From Doryteuthis pealeii (Eukaryota > Mollusca > Cephalopoda > Myopsida > Loliginidae): a stretch of 64,000 bases of DNA. Numbering within the stretch: position 1 is the first letter of the stretch; each line of letters starts with the position of its first letter. This document shows, in pieces, positions 1 through 11,499 of the stretch. The DNA lies in assembly GCA_023376005.1 (NCBI GenBank), contig CM042152.1, positions 86,993,569 through 87,057,568 of the forward strand. Reading direction: 5' to 3'. Made by a program: the position numbers and the translations under genes. The notes beneath the pieces are model-generated. The model was not told the origin of the DNA and made no database searches. It was given only the letters and a program-made list of their open reading frames with translations.

Positions 1-319
1 TTTCTATTTGTGAAAGATGAAAAGAAATTATTTGCCAGCCTAAGATGTTCTTCCTTTTTGTTTACCCCCCCTCCAAAAAAAAACAGTCTCCAATGATGGC
101 ATATGCCATCTATGCCCTGGTATTATAGATAGGTGGATGATTACTTAAACTCTGAATATTAATCAAATCTTCATTATTTTTGCTCAAAAATCAAGATCTG
201 GTGATAGTGAATATGTATATATATTTACTTTGTCGTTGATAGTCTTATTTTGTATTTTCCTCTGGACATAAATGCATACACATCAACTGCACTTTATATT
301 TAGATTACAAACACTTGGA
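1..319. other. AT-rich DNA, nothing recognised
   Basis: Low-complexity AT-rich sequence with short A and C runs near 65-85. No open frame, tRNA-like head or terminal repeat is visible. Confidence 0.5.
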
Positions 320-583
320 TTATAAGTGGTTGGTGGAGTGGTCTATAATTGGTATCAGCTGGACAGTAATGGAGTCTATCCCCTTTTTACTAGCAGCAGA
401 CCAGGGAGAATCTTTTGCTGTGGTAGAGCACCACACCTACCATCATCTCCTCATTTTACCACAGATCAGATTACCCAAGCTGTGCTACTCATGTACTTAG
501 TTGGTGAGGACTGGTATCGAATGCAGAATCTTGTGATTCCTAGATGGATACTCTACCGACTGAACTGGACCAGCCCCTTAGGA
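320..583 (-). mobile_element. SINE-A copy (tRNA-derived), diverged
   Basis: Reads on the minus strand as a tRNA-like head (at the right end, around 520-583, with a TCAGTCGGTAGAG A-box core) followed by the family body. The body includes the phrases GTAGCACAG, AGATGATGGTAGGTGTGG and AAAAGGGGATAGACTCC. The same order is found in nine other places, for example 10662-10916. SINEs of this type are Pol III transcripts moved by a partner LINE. This copy has many substitutions and is old. Confidence 0.85.
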
Positions 584-721
584 TAGGTAAAAGTCCAGTA
601 GTCTAGATTCACCTGTTTATGGTAATTTCATGCCAAAAAGTTAGGGAAAGTCATTAGTTTTATAACTTCATCACAAAAGAGCTACACAATTACAGCTATA
701 TTGTTTTGAAGTTGATAGTAT

Positions 722-1022
722 TGTTACATAATCTATGCATAGATTATTGTCAACCCCCTGTATTTCTGAAGGGATGGCCCCTTTTCATATCATGGGCGGG
801 ACTTTCCATGGAATATTACAGAAAGCCCGCAAAATACATGAAGTCACGTGGGACCTGGTTGGATCTCAGTTTCAACTTGGACGTCAGGCAGAGAAGATGG
901 ACGGCTTTAGCTGGAGCTCACTGCACATGCGCATTGTGTCAGTTAGAGAAATATGTTTAGTTAAGTAAATAAAAGTTTAATTAAATAATATGGTTTTGTG
1001 GTTGATGAATGTCTTGGCAACA
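722..1022 (+). mobile_element. LTR-H copy 1, with retroelement leader downstream
   Basis: A 301-bp block bounded by the inverted ends TGTTAC and GGCAACA. It is repeated in inverse orientation at 50111-50403 with matching ends TGTTAC and GTAACA. An AATAAA-type signal (AAATAAAAG, about 967) lies near the 3' end, as expected in R/U5. Similarity to the second copy continues for about 120 bp past the LTR (to about 1160), so both copies look like 5' LTR plus leader and not solo LTRs. No gag or pol frame follows. I cannot assign the superfamily. Confidence 0.7.
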
Positions 1023-1196
1023 AGACTGACCTAGAAGAAGAAATGGATCAGGGACGACCAGCCAGCAAGAACAGAGAAATATAAGTCCAGACATTAGAAG
1101 AGACGTTAGAAGAAGAAGAACGTAAGATACCAAAATGAGCAGAAGAGTAATAGAAGTAAAGAAGAGTATACAACAGTATTATCAGCTGTTTACAAA

Positions 1197-1410
1197 GTCA
1201 GGATGCAAAAAGTTTATTGCAAAGAAAGTCAGGATGCAAAAGGTTTATTGCAAAGAAAGTCAGGATGCGAAAAGTTTATTGCAAAGAAAGTCAGGATGCA
1301 AAAAGTTTATTGCAAAGAAAGTCAGGATGCAAAAAGTTTATTGCAAAGAAAGTCAGGATGCAAAAAGTTTATTGCAAAGAAAGTCAGGATGCAAAAAGTT
1401 TATTGCAAAG
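1197..1410 (+). repeat. 31-bp minisatellite, 6.9 copies
   Basis: A perfect or near-perfect 31-bp unit beginning GTCAGGATGC starts at 1197, 1228, 1259, 1290, 1321, 1352 and 1383. The unit contains no stop codon in any forward frame, and 31 is one more than a multiple of three. All three forward frames are therefore open across the array, which explains three overlapping small ORFs here. It sits in the leader region of the LTR-H element. Confidence 0.95.
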
Positions 1411-2797
1411 CCATTCATGAATACATGAAAGTGGTAACAAAAAATTTCCTGTGAAATGCCTCAGACATCAGGGACTGACCCTGATCCAATCTCGTTTAGT
1501 ATAAAGCAATAGGTGCATGGGGGGTTGGGGTGGATTCCAGGAAAGAATTTTTAGGTCAAGTGCACTTCTCTACGTAAAAAGCCAGCTTGATCAGAAATTA
1601 AATCTTCAAATTTCCTTGTATTTGAATCAAATATTGATTATCTATAAGGATTTATTTCTTTATTATTTTTATTTCCAAATTTTCAGTTTTTTTTTTTCTT
1701 TTAGGGAAATAACTGATGGACTCTTGGATGTTTGTAGTCAGGAACTTTCCACTTAAATCCTTGGAAATTGTAAGCACTTTGGTCTACTTGACAGAATATC
1801 TAGAAAAGAAAGATTTTCTAATAGAAAAAAAAATGTCATAATTGTGAAAAATAGAAATAAAATAACAAATTTCCTAAAAATTATCTGATTTTGTTTCTTA
1901 AACCAGGTGCATTGCAGACATACTTTTCTCATTGAACGTCTTCAGCGAAAATGTTTTACTTGTATTTCATGTTAGTCCAATAAAACTCAATTGAAATACA
2001 TTTATTATGAATTCTAATTTGACAGGTTTAAAAAAAATCCTTGTTATGTAAAATAATTTATTTGCTTGCTTAGAAAATATATACTGGCTGAGAAAAAGAA
2101 AATAATAGATACAAGCGTTAAAATGTGCTGGTAATATAGAAAGAATTTCAGAAAGCAAATGCTCCACATGTACAGGAATAAAGTGGCAATAAATCCCAAT
2201 GAGATGACATCCTAAAATTCTTAAACATCGACAATTTACATGAAATTTGTGATTTTCAGTTACAAGAAAGGGTTTTTTAAGTATTCATATCACTGCCATT
2301 CCTTCGAACTTATCTTTCCTTTAAAATCAATGAATTCTATGAATCGAAATCTATCAAAAAAGCCAATTAAATACACACCTTTATTAGCTGGTAAATACAC
2401 ATTTATTAATCTTTGGCTCCATAAAAGAGGGTTTGAGAGGCAAATATTATTCCAGTGACAAGGAAATGAAATCTGTAGTGAAGAAGTGGCTCAAAGAATA
2501 GTCAAAATAATTTTACGGGGCAAGGATACATGCTCTCATTCGAAGGTGGAAACATTGCTATTGAGAGAAACAGTGACTATGAGGAGAGGTAGGGATGTGA
2601 TCCACAGGACCAGCTTCATTTTGATGTATGAAACATGTTCCTGTGTTGGTAATTATATTTATCCTAAAGAAAATGGCATTACTTTTAGACACACCCTCAT
2701 ATATTTATCTGGTGATGAATAAATAAAAATCTTTGTTTAAAAAAAAATCTCTGTCAAATGATGGAAATCATGTCATATCCATTATTCTTTAACAATA
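1411..2797. other. AT-rich DNA, nothing recognised
   Basis: No repeat family shared with the rest of the window and no convincing coding frame. Short open frames here have AT-biased, low-complexity composition. Confidence 0.4.
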
Positions 2798-3434
2798 CTA
2801 GCAAATATATGCACCCTCCGGGTGCAAGTATTTAAGTTTTAATATAATAAAATATCATATTAAATTAGAAAGGCTAATGAAACTGAATAAGAATGCAGAT
2901 AAAAAGATTTGGAACAGAGTGGGTATGATTGAAAAATAGAACAACTTTGGAACTCTTTCATCATTTTCCATTACTCCCGTCTTTCATTGGTAAATTTTCC
3001 TAATTTAACTATTTAGTTAAAATAGGAAGTAAAGAATAATATTACAGCTATTTCTTCTTGTTAATGGATTTCTTTTAAGATTTATACCCAAGATTTTTGC
3101 TCATATTCAATAAGATAAAACCAAAGAATTAGAAATCAAAAATACTAAGCACATATTTATTAAAATCAAATTTTTCATATTAATATGCAGATTAGCCTTC
3201 CCATTCACACTGTAAACCGCTATTTTGTTGTGTATATAAATACAATTGCATGTTATAAGTTTGTAGATATGGTCAACAGTCATAATAATGTAAAACAATT
3301 TTATTAATAATTGAGGTTTAAATAAAAATAAAATTATGGAGAATGTGATGTAAATAACTAAGGGAATTGTGACTTGAGTAGTAATATAGTTTCGGTTACA
3401 TAAAGACAAACGCACAATCTCCATTATAATAAGA
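2798..3434 (-). mobile_element. Non-autonomous Helitron, copy 1
   Basis: On the minus strand it starts TCTTATTATAATGGAG (3434 downward) and ends CTAG (2801-2798). A 15-nt hairpin, GCACCC/GGGTGC with a 3-nt loop (2811-2825), lies 9 nt before CTAG. The flanking bases are A on the 5' side and T on the 3' side, as in Helitron insertion between A and T. Two more copies (16791-17407, 29197-29781) have the same ends and the same A/T flanks. At 637 bp it is far too short for a Rep-helicase, and none is seen. Confidence 0.9.
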
Positions 3435-3718
3435 TGGCAGTATTGAATATTTAATCGGAATGAGGTATGATTATTCGTCGACTGGTAAGAATGTTCTCAG
3501 AATAGAATTCACCCATGTATATCTATCAGACATACACAACCTGGTTGAAAATGAGACATCCCTTAGGGGAGATAAGATTGGAGGTATAGAAAGATTCTTG
3601 AATCAATGGTCTGCAGCTCCTCTAACATAGCAGCATGTTGTGAAATGGGCAATACTGCTCTCTGGTGTTTCTGGGTCAAAGATTCATCTAACAAAGAGAC
3701 TGCACTTATATATATATA

Positions 3719-3783
3719 TATAATATTTTTACCAACCCCTCCACACAAGCAGGATGCGACACAAGGCCAAGTTTATACCATAT
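3719..3783 (-). mobile_element. SINE-B 3' tail fragment
   Basis: Repeats the terminal 40 bases of SINE-B in reverse (the phrases CCAACCCCTCC and GCAGGATGCGACACAAGG). The same tail starts again at about 3866, so a short insert separates two copies of the SINE-B tail. Confidence 0.7.
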
Positions 3784-3862
3784 ATAATTGTTTATGAATT
3801 ATTAGTACTAGATAGGAATAGTTGATATCTTATCCAATTGTATATAAATTATTAGTATATAT
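3784..3862 (-). repeat. Isolated units of the 50-bp satellite
   Basis: Two imperfect reverse-complement units of the satellite that forms a long array at 31862-32585 (shared core AATTATTAGTA...GATAGGAATAG). They lie exactly between two copies of a SINE-B tail. Confidence 0.65.
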
Positions 3863-4150
3863 ATATTTACCAACACCTCCACACAAGCAGGATGCGACAC
3901 AAGGTCAATTTCTTAAGCGGAGTTTAACAGGCTTGAATTCATTGTTTTCCTTCTCCTAGACTGGTTACCTAGGCAAGTTTAAAGAGCCCAGTCTGCCCTG
4001 CTATTTACCCATAGCTGGAGGGAGAATTGGATTCATACCTTTCCCAAGGGTATTAGTGCAATGTGAAATGGAAACAGCTTCGTCCAAGAATTGAACTCAG
4101 ATCGACGAGTCCATTTCCTATGACTTTAACCATTAGACCACTGCACTTAT
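3863..4150 (-). mobile_element. SINE-B copy (tRNA-derived)
   Basis: In minus orientation the head has a tRNA-like A box (TGGTCTAATGGTTAAAG, near 4125-4142) and a B-box-like GAGTTCAATTC. The body follows with CTCCCTCCAGCTATGGGTAAATAG, which I shorten here to CTCCAGCTATGGGTAAATAG, and the tail ends GGTGTTGGTAAATATATA. About ten copies occur in the window. The AT-rich tail runs into a microsatellite. Confidence 0.9.
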
Positions 4151-5838
4151 ATGATGCAACATGTGTATCTTTGGTGATGTACAGTTGCAACAGCTGGGCA
4201 GCTCTAAAGCTATGAATAAGCTTGATGCCTACCACTGGACACAATAGTCAAGCAGCCTAATTTCTAACAAAGATCTGTACAAGATGTACAACAGCATTTC
4301 ACTAGCAACAAGAGTTGTGCAACCACAGTGTACAAGTTTGGTCATGTAACTATAGATGTTAAACATGTTAAAAAAAGAAAGATAACAGTTTATAGTAATA
4401 TGAAAGTTGTTTTCTTGTATTTCTAGAAAATAAGTGAAATAGACAGCCATAATGTCATACTAATGAGGGTATAGCTTTAAAAATAATTATATTTAGAAAA
4501 TGACTTGACATTGAGCAAAGGCCACCAAAAGCAGCATTTAAGCATGTAGAATTTTAATATGAAAAGAAAGGTGAAATTAATTCAAGCAAATAGCTCTGGT
4601 AAACAACAACTGGCTACATTTTGTCAGGATATTAAAAACATTTATAGCAATAGATGCCCGAAAAACCACCTGCACAAAAATACTTGGAATTTTCTGTAAT
4701 AGGTTCAAACAACTACCTGGTACAAAGGGGTTGCCTCTGCACGAACTTGCTTGGCAAGCTGCAGGAAGATCTCCAAAATGCAAGACTAGGAGCCCTAAGA
4801 TCTGGCAAGTGACTGAGGGAGCTAAGGACCTTTGCAAAGGAAAGAATATTTCCCTAATATATTTTAGAAAAAAAATATTTCAGACATATTTTCATCAAAA
4901 GGTAAGTAATTATGGAAATTTTCAGGAAAATTAGATCATTAGTTGATTTTTTATAGAATTTCTTTAAAAGCCTCTAGTCGTAACTTGTTTTTGGCTATGT
5001 TAAATTTCAATTGATTTAATGGTGCAAAAATGTAAACATTGTTTTTGGTTCATAATTTTCATTATTTCCATGAGCTGAAAATTTTTTTTTAAAAATCATC
5101 AGGAGTTTGTTTAATGTTTCTTCTTTCAAATGGACAAAAAAATTTTCAAGATAATATTAACCTTTATGCAAGTTTCATTGTGTTAAATATAGAGGGGGGG
5201 GGGTAAATTTCACTGGGAAAATTGTTGGTACCTAATTACTAGTGATACTGATAATAAGTCTGTCTCAATAGGCATCCCATAATTCTGGCCTTATACCAAA
5301 GTAAGCATAACTTACTAAATGATGACTGAACAAAGTGTTGTTGCTTTTTTTTTCAATACTTGGTGGATTGATTTTGTAAGAGAAATAAACAAGTTTTGAA
5401 ACAGTTTAGTTTGAAAACTGTTTTATGCTTGTTTCTAAAGAAGAAATAAGAAAATAAATGAACAAAAATTTACATTCCTCTTGGGAAAACAATGAAAAGA
5501 AAAATATCTTTTTTATTTCACTGTGTTTCCCACTCATGTAATTTCCCAAGTCTCTGATTTCTCTACCGTATCACTGTGCAGTTAATTACTTAAAAATAAA
5601 ATGATCAATGAACGAAAACTTTTAGCTTTGCTTTTTTAATTAAGTGTTTTCCTTCTAGTACAAGCAACTTGTTTTTATATTGTTTTCTTGTTTTATTATC
5701 TCAAATATGCACAGTAAATGATTATTTAAACAAATCCTTTTTTTGTGTGTGACCACCAAACTTAACTGCAGTTTTTAATTCTTTTCTTAAATCATAAATA
5801 CAGATTAAAAAAATATATATTTGAACATCTGAAAATAT
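4151..5838. other. AT-rich DNA, nothing recognised
   Basis: No family repeat identified. Homopolymer runs of T, A and G (for example G9 near 5193). Small open frames do not resemble any protein I know. Confidence 0.4.
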
Positions 5839-5840
5839 TG

Positions 5841-6216
5841 AATTTTTTTTTTTTAATTTTTAACCCATCACAGTTACTACACTTTTTTCTTTAATTTAAC
5901 CCATCACAGTTACTACACTTTTTTTCTTTAATTTTTAACCCATCACAGTTACTACACTTTTTTTCTTTAATTTTTAACCCATCACAGTTACTACACTTTT
6001 TTTCTTTAATTTTTAACCCATCACAGTTACACTATCACTTTTTTTTTTCTTTAATTTTTAACCCATCACAGTTACTACACTTTTTTTCTTTAATTTTAAC
6101 CATCACAGTTACTACACTTTTTTCTTTAATTTTTAACCCATACTACACTTTTTTCTTTAGTTACTACACTTTTTCTTTAATTTTTAACCCATCACAGTTA
6201 CTACACTTTTGTCTTT
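5841..6216 (+). repeat. 39-bp minisatellite, about 9-10 copies
   Basis: Unit of about 39 bp built on AACCCATCACAGTTACTACAC followed by a T-rich spacer of varying length. Several units are truncated (around 6120-6170). The T-run length is the main variable. Confidence 0.92.
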
Positions 6217-6331
6217 GGATAGTGAATAAAAAAAAGAGAAGATATTACAAAGTAATATTGATTCATAATCAATGTATTTTATCTGTAGTCATTTCTTTTC
6301 TATTTCTCTAATAAACATAACTTAATAACTG

Positions 6332-6748
6332 TGTAAAGAATGGTTTAAAGTTCAACATAACTTCAAATACAAATAACTCCGACAAAGGTTAATAGACAAA
6401 CATTTAATAACACAGCACATGGATAACAGTAGAATACAACGTTCATAATACAGTAAACAGAGTTACATATAAAGAGGTACACATTCATGAAAGATACAAA
6501 CATAACATAAAAGAGTACAGACATGAGACTAGCGATAGTCCATGCTGTAAAGACTTACAGTATGTAAGGGGGCGGAGCCCCACAAGAGGGTAGATTGAAT
6601 CTACCCCATGTGGCTCGTAGTTGGTGAAAACTATCAAGAGAGAGAGCGAAGGTTTTGAAACCGGCGCTTTTATACTGGTGCCCTAGCGGGCATCATGGAA
6701 CTAAAAGGGGCAGACAACTCCACCAGGCGAATACAAACAAACGCTACA
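6332..6748 (-). mobile_element. 3' LTR of a young LTR element (LTR-Y)
   Basis: A 417-bp block beginning TGTAAAG and ending GCTACA in plus orientation. It is repeated at 7934-8351 with only three single-base indels, all in homopolymer runs, and no substitution that I could find. On the minus strand it has a TATAAAAG box (about 6672), so the element reads right to left. It is preceded by ACTG (6328-6331), which recurs after the other LTR as a 4-bp target duplication. Confidence 0.95.
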
Positions 6749-7933
6749 AATACTCCCCCCTAAATTTTTAGCGGGGCAAAAAAATTTATAGACAAGCAAA
6801 CAAAAAATATATATTCCTTTAAGGAAAAGAACAGAGTTTCGAATGTTCAAAGTTAAAAAGTTCCAGACACAAAACAGAAATAAAATTTGCATATGCATAC
6901 TTCCGCAAACTATAAAATAAAAACATGAAAAAACAGGAATGCAATTTAAAATATACACAAGAGAATTTTCAAGTATAAGTCCAGTGGGAAAAACTCCTAT
7001 GTGGTATGGTTACAATTTAAAGAAATCAACTTTCTTCCAAATTCCTGAGTTGAAATAAGGACTGCTTTTATCCTTGAGGAATAATTTTTCTCCTGGAAAC
7101 AAAATGGTAGGCACAAAATGCCCCAAAAAAACAAATGTTAAAAGAATTTTACGAACGTTATTTCAGGTCCAACTTTTAGCATATAAATTTTTTTTGTACA
7201 GGTGTTTCAAAAAACAAATGTTAAAAGATCCTTTACGAACATTATTTCAGGTTCCACTTTTAGCATATAAAATTTTCTGTACAGGTGTACAATTTTCAAC
7301 AGTTTGGGGAAAAATATGGAGCAAATGTCTCTGTGTGGTGTGGATAAAAAACTTGAAATTCACGTCTCTTCATTCCATTCTTCAATGCTGACCTGGTTAA
7401 ATGTCTTTCTAGACGCCAAGGTCGAGTTGAAATTTTCAAGGTTGGTATTTTGAGTCTGGGAGGCACAGCTACCGTAATTTCTGAAATGGACATTTTAGAT
7501 GAACCTCACTTTCAGAGGGGTAGCAAAAATTTTTTTTTTTCGCTGAGTAGCCTTGCGGCTGTAATCCAGGTCACATGGTGTGGCCATGTGCGTATCCTTA
7601 GTAGTCCGCCGAATTGAAGATGCCTGTATCCCTAAGGGTGGGGGGAACGTGTCACTGTCCCTGGCTGATGGCTGATACTATTTCCTCGAGGTAAAAAAAA
7701 TTCTTGGTGTTGAATCTTCCTTTAAAACTTCTTAGAAGATATCCAGCGCTGTAAAAAAAATGTGTCCATAACTGTCGGAGAAAAAAGAAATAATTTCTTT
7801 GAGGGGGTCACCGTTTTTTTCTTTTTTTTTTTAAAAAGTTCGTATTGAAAGTCCCAAGTACTTTTACGACCATTTTTATGGTCGACTTGGGCAAAAAGGG
7901 TGCGTGTTCACATCACTTCGGGATGTCACCAGT
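6749..7933 (-). mobile_element. Internal region of LTR-Y, no intact gag or pol
   Basis: Lies between two near-identical LTRs and is only 1185 bp long. Reading on the minus strand, ACTGGTGACATCC follows the 5' LTR at once, a typical Gypsy-like primer-binding-site start. A purine tract AGGGGGGAGTA precedes the 3' LTR. No frame over about 65 codons exists on the coding strand, so the element cannot encode its own enzymes. The two sub-blocks near 7135 and 7205 share a repeated phrase (AAACAAATGTTAAAAGA). It is either a LARD/TRIM-type element or an internally deleted copy moved in trans. Confidence 0.85.
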
Positions 7934-8351
7934 TGTAAAGATGGTTTAAAGTTCAACATAACTTCAAATACAAATAACTCCGACAAAGGTTAATAGACAA
8001 ACATTTAATAACACAGCACATGGATAACAGTAGAATACAACGTTCATAATACAGTAAACAGAGTTACATATAAAGAGGTACACATTCATGAAAGATACAA
8101 AACATAACATAAAAGAGTACAGACATGAGACTAGCGATAGTCCATGCTGTAAAGACTTACAGTATGTAAGGGGGGCGGAGCCCCACAAGAGGGTAGATTG
8201 AATCTACCCCATGTGGCTCGTAGTTGGTGAAAACTATCAAGAGAGAGAGCGAAGGTTTTGAAACCGGCGCTTTTATACTGGTGCCCTAGCGGGCATCATG
8301 GAACTAAAAGGGGCAGACAACTCCACCAGGCGAATACAAACAAACGCTACA
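7934..8351 (-). mobile_element. 5' LTR of young element LTR-Y
   Basis: A 418-bp partner of 6332-6748. The target duplication ACTG follows at 8352-8355. A TATA box on the minus strand (about 8273) would start transcription leftward into the internal region. Confidence 0.95.
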
Positions 8352-8455
8352 ACTGCATTTGTCTATTTTCTTAAATAACACTCCTTCTATATCTGTCTAT
8401 CTATAGTGATATTATGATCAGTTTGTATATTCTAAAAGGCTAACTTAATCTTTCC

Positions 8456-8993
8456 GCCCTGTCGGCTGGGGCGTTAGAATGCACCGACTGCACCTCTGCA
8501 GAGGGGTAAGACTCCCCCAATGGGGCCACCTGTTGGCCGTGGGTGGCGACCCGTGATGTTTAAGGATAGAGCCCAGGTGGATGAGCAGTTCATGACATGC
8601 AATACTCCACTTTGGCCCTATCTTGGGCTAGACGGGCGGTCACGTCAAGCCCTAGCACCTATATGATTTTCCCAATCCTATTGCCCTTATGGCAAGCCCT
8701 AAGCGGTGACTGCAGGTCTACATGTCCTGGGAATGATGTTAAACTCTATCTGATGGTAGGTTCCAGTTCTGGAGGTTTGGGAATGTTGGAGCACTCCTTC
8801 ATCACCATTGCTCCCTGGTCCACTCTGACCCGGAGTGGTAGTACCTGTTAGGGTCCCATCTATGGGTTAAATAGAAAAATGTATTTATAAAAAAATTGTA
8901 TTATCCATTAAGAATTGATTTATTTCAAAACTTTATCGGCATTAAATGACCCACTGAGGTTGATATGCCGTAAAACAAAACAAAACAAACAAA
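8456..8993 (+). mobile_element. LINE-C 3' end with 15-bp TSD
   Basis: A GC-richer 538-bp block flanked by a perfect 15-bp direct repeat, TAACTTAATCTTTCC (8441-8455 and 8994-9008). The 3' end is an A-rich tail of CAAAA repeats, and a related block occurs reversed at 12195-12552, 63792-64000 and 9532-9876. The long TSD plus A-rich tail is the mark of target-primed reverse transcription. The 9532-9876 copy extends further 5' with a short open frame, so this copy is probably a 5'-truncated LINE. Clade not identified. Confidence 0.85.
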
Positions 8994-9008
8994 TAACTTA
9001 ATCTTTCC

Positions 9009-9531
9009 TAGATACGTTTATACTTTTGTATTTACAGGATACATCAGTTTTTTGAGGACACTTCTTTCAAGAATTCTAACTTATTTCTTTTACCTCACTT
9101 TTCAGATAAATAATATCAAACATTAGGTTGACTCAGCAAATGAAAAGACATTTTGTAATCACTGCCATAAAATCACAGCATAATGATACAGAGATAACCT
9201 GATTCCTGAAAGTTGCCTGATCCTCCATTGTCAAAGTTCAAAAAGAGCCGGAAGCTGCTGACAGGAAGACAACATCAGCAGCTAAATGCATGCATAGGAA
9301 AATAATACCATCAGAACACAGAACTTTGGATGAAAAGTTCAAGAAATTATAGATAAAAGCCAGAAATGTCAAGATTTCAGAATTCACCATATGTACATGA
9401 GGACATTGAGTACAAGTCTTATGTAATACAGAAGGGTCAGTTTATGTCAGATGTGACAAGAGAGAATCATTTGATCTATGCAAAGTGCTTACTAGACAAG
9501 TTAAAACACCAAGAGGCTGGAATGCTTTGGT
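9009..9531. other. AT-rich DNA, nothing recognised
   Basis: No shared repeat family seen and no convincing coding frame. Confidence 0.4.
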
Positions 9532-9876
9532 TTTTCTCCTCACCAACCGCCCGTCCAGCCCAAGAAAGGGCCAAAGTGGAGTATTGCAAGTCATGGACTG
9601 CTCAACCACCTGGGTTCTATCCTTAAGCATCACAGGTCGCCACCCACAGCAAACAGGTGGCCCCATTGGGGGAGTCTTACCCCTCTGCAGAGGTGCAGTT
9701 GAGGCATTCTAACACCCCAGCCAACAGGGCGGTGATGGTTCTGGGAGTCATTATCAATAAGGGAGATCTCATACCCCACCCCTTCAATTTTTTTCGCACT
9801 GATTGAATCAATGCTGCTATCTTCTCAGGGGTGTTTGAAAAAGTTGTGAGGCCATAGATAGACAAAGTACACAATG
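9532..9876 (-). pseudogene. LINE-C fragment with C-terminal coding remnant
   Basis: Positions 9532-9740 are the reverse complement of 8456-8650. To the right the similarity ends and a minus-strand frame (9677-9874, 65 codons) runs into it, ending CTSAEG before a stop. I infer that this is the C-terminal end of the LINE-C ORF followed by its 3' UTR. The protein is too short for a clade call. Confidence 0.5.
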
Positions 9877-10172
9877 GAAGACCCTACACCTAACAAGACT
9901 CTATACCAGCTCATAAGGCTAGGACAACCCAATGCATGACAGTTTTCACAACATATCCAGATATATGACCTCCAAGTTCATCAGACCTCAATACACTGGA
10001 CTATTATTAATGGGGCATAGTCAAGAGAGAGGTTAATCAACACCCCCACAATACCATACAATCTTTCAAGTCTGTCATAACTAGCACTATGTCCAAATTT
10101 GCTTAAGATCATCTGATTTGGACAACACTTTCAGACCCATATTGAAGCATGAATTGTTTAAAAGAAATAAAA
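9877..10172. other. Unclassified sequence
   Basis: No family repeat or gene identified. Confidence 0.4.
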
Positions 10173-10300
10173 GAGGTTCTACAAAGCAAACATGTGAATT
10201 GAAAATGCTTTATTAGTGGATGAATGGAATTAAGATGTTTGAAGTTTGGCAACCAAGGTAACACATCAAAATCTTCATATTGCTGAAACCATTTTCTGTA
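10173..10300 (+). repeat. Dispersed repeat R1, uninterrupted copy
   Basis: About 128 bp that recurs at 12138-12194 plus 12553-12640. Here the phrase TAGTGGATGAATGG is continuous; in the other copy the same position holds a LINE-C insertion. This is therefore an empty-site paralogue. Confidence 0.8.
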
Positions 10301-10661
10301 CCATATAAAAAAGATATGCTTCAGAGGTGCTTCAACCAATGAAAAACTCACTGGAATAAGTACGTTAAATGTTAAGGGATCTGTTTTGAAGAAAATTAAT
10401 ATTTTATTTATTGTTCATTTTCTGTCTTGGTAAACACAGCTTCAGTTTTTATACTTTTTGGATACAACTCACATTTGTTTTAAAATGGCAAGACATTTTT
10501 TTTTGTTGTTGAAAACCTCAAAGCAACACTATAGCATCTCTCTAACTTTTGTCTAATTTTACCTTGCATATTTATCAACTTTATTATTTAATGTAATTTC
10601 TGTGTTCTGAAGAATGAAAATCATACAATACAATAACTAAAAAAATGAGTACATTTTGCAA
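10301..10661. other. AT-rich DNA, nothing recognised
   Basis: No gene or shared repeat identified. Confidence 0.4.
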
Positions 10662-10916
10662 GGGCCAGGTTAGCTCAGTCGATAGAGCGTTCGGCTAGAA
10701 ACCACAAGGTCCCTAGTTCGATACCGGATCCCGCCAACTCAACGTATAAGTAGCACAGGGATCTGTGCAGTAAAGTAAGGAGCTGATGGTAGGTGTGGTG
10801 CTCCACCTCAGACGCAAAAACAATCTCCTTGGTCTAGCACTAGTGAAAAGGGGATAGACTCCCTAGCTGATTGGCTGATACCAACTTTAGGTTACCCCGA
10901 GGACTTTACTTTACTT
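10662..10916 (+). mobile_element. SINE-A copy, full length
   Basis: The head is closest to tRNA-Lys in my judgement: A box TTAGCTCAGTCGATAGAGC, B box TAGTTCGATACC. A family-specific body (AGGAGCTGATGGTAGGTGTGG...AAAAGGGGATAGACTCC) follows, then a TTTAC-repeat tail. The head lacks a good acceptor stem and is fused to the body, so it is not a functional tRNA gene. It would be transcribed by Pol III. Confidence 0.92.
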
Positions 10917-11491
10917 AATCATTTCTATGATGGATAGTAAATTTATGAGTAGACTTATAATTCAAAAGAAACACAAATTTAGAATCAGGGAAACTTGTTT
11001 AGAAATGTCCAAGTGTCTATTTCCCATAGTGGGAGTAAAGACATTCACTATATCTAAAAGTTTAAATTGATGAAATTATATCTCAATAATTTCATATCCT
11101 TTTCAGGTGTTTCTTGTTATAAATGTCATTACAGAAATGAACAGATAAATCTAGCTTAGATCTATTTCTTGAACAATGTTAAAATTTTACATTCTTATTA
11201 TATTGATTATATGCACACATTTCTTTATATCCAATCATGATTTATTTTATTAAATGTTTTTGTTACTGTTTTATCTGTACCAGGAAGTCTACTTCTTTTC
11301 AATTGTCTATTCAATTGACATTAAGACAAGTGTCTTTTACTTTTAATTAAAACATTTCTATCTTGATATAAGAACAGGGTTTTTTTTTTAAACTTATCTT
11401 TGTATGTGTGTATTCACCCTATATTGGACATTTGGTACTTCACTTCAGCAGGAAATAATGGAAAGAGCTATAAAAACAAAGGCAAAATATT
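10917..11491. other. AT-rich DNA, nothing recognised
   Basis: No gene or shared repeat identified. Confidence 0.4.
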
Positions 11492-11499
11492 GGCTACAG

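Noticed and set aside
7074..7391. 105-codon frame in the young LTR element
   Set aside because: It lies on the strand opposite to the element's direction and contains a direct repeat. No gag or pol motif.
10662..10735. tRNA gene call at the SINE-A head
   Set aside because: A and B boxes are present but the acceptor stem does not close, and the sequence continues into a body repeated about ten times. It is a SINE.
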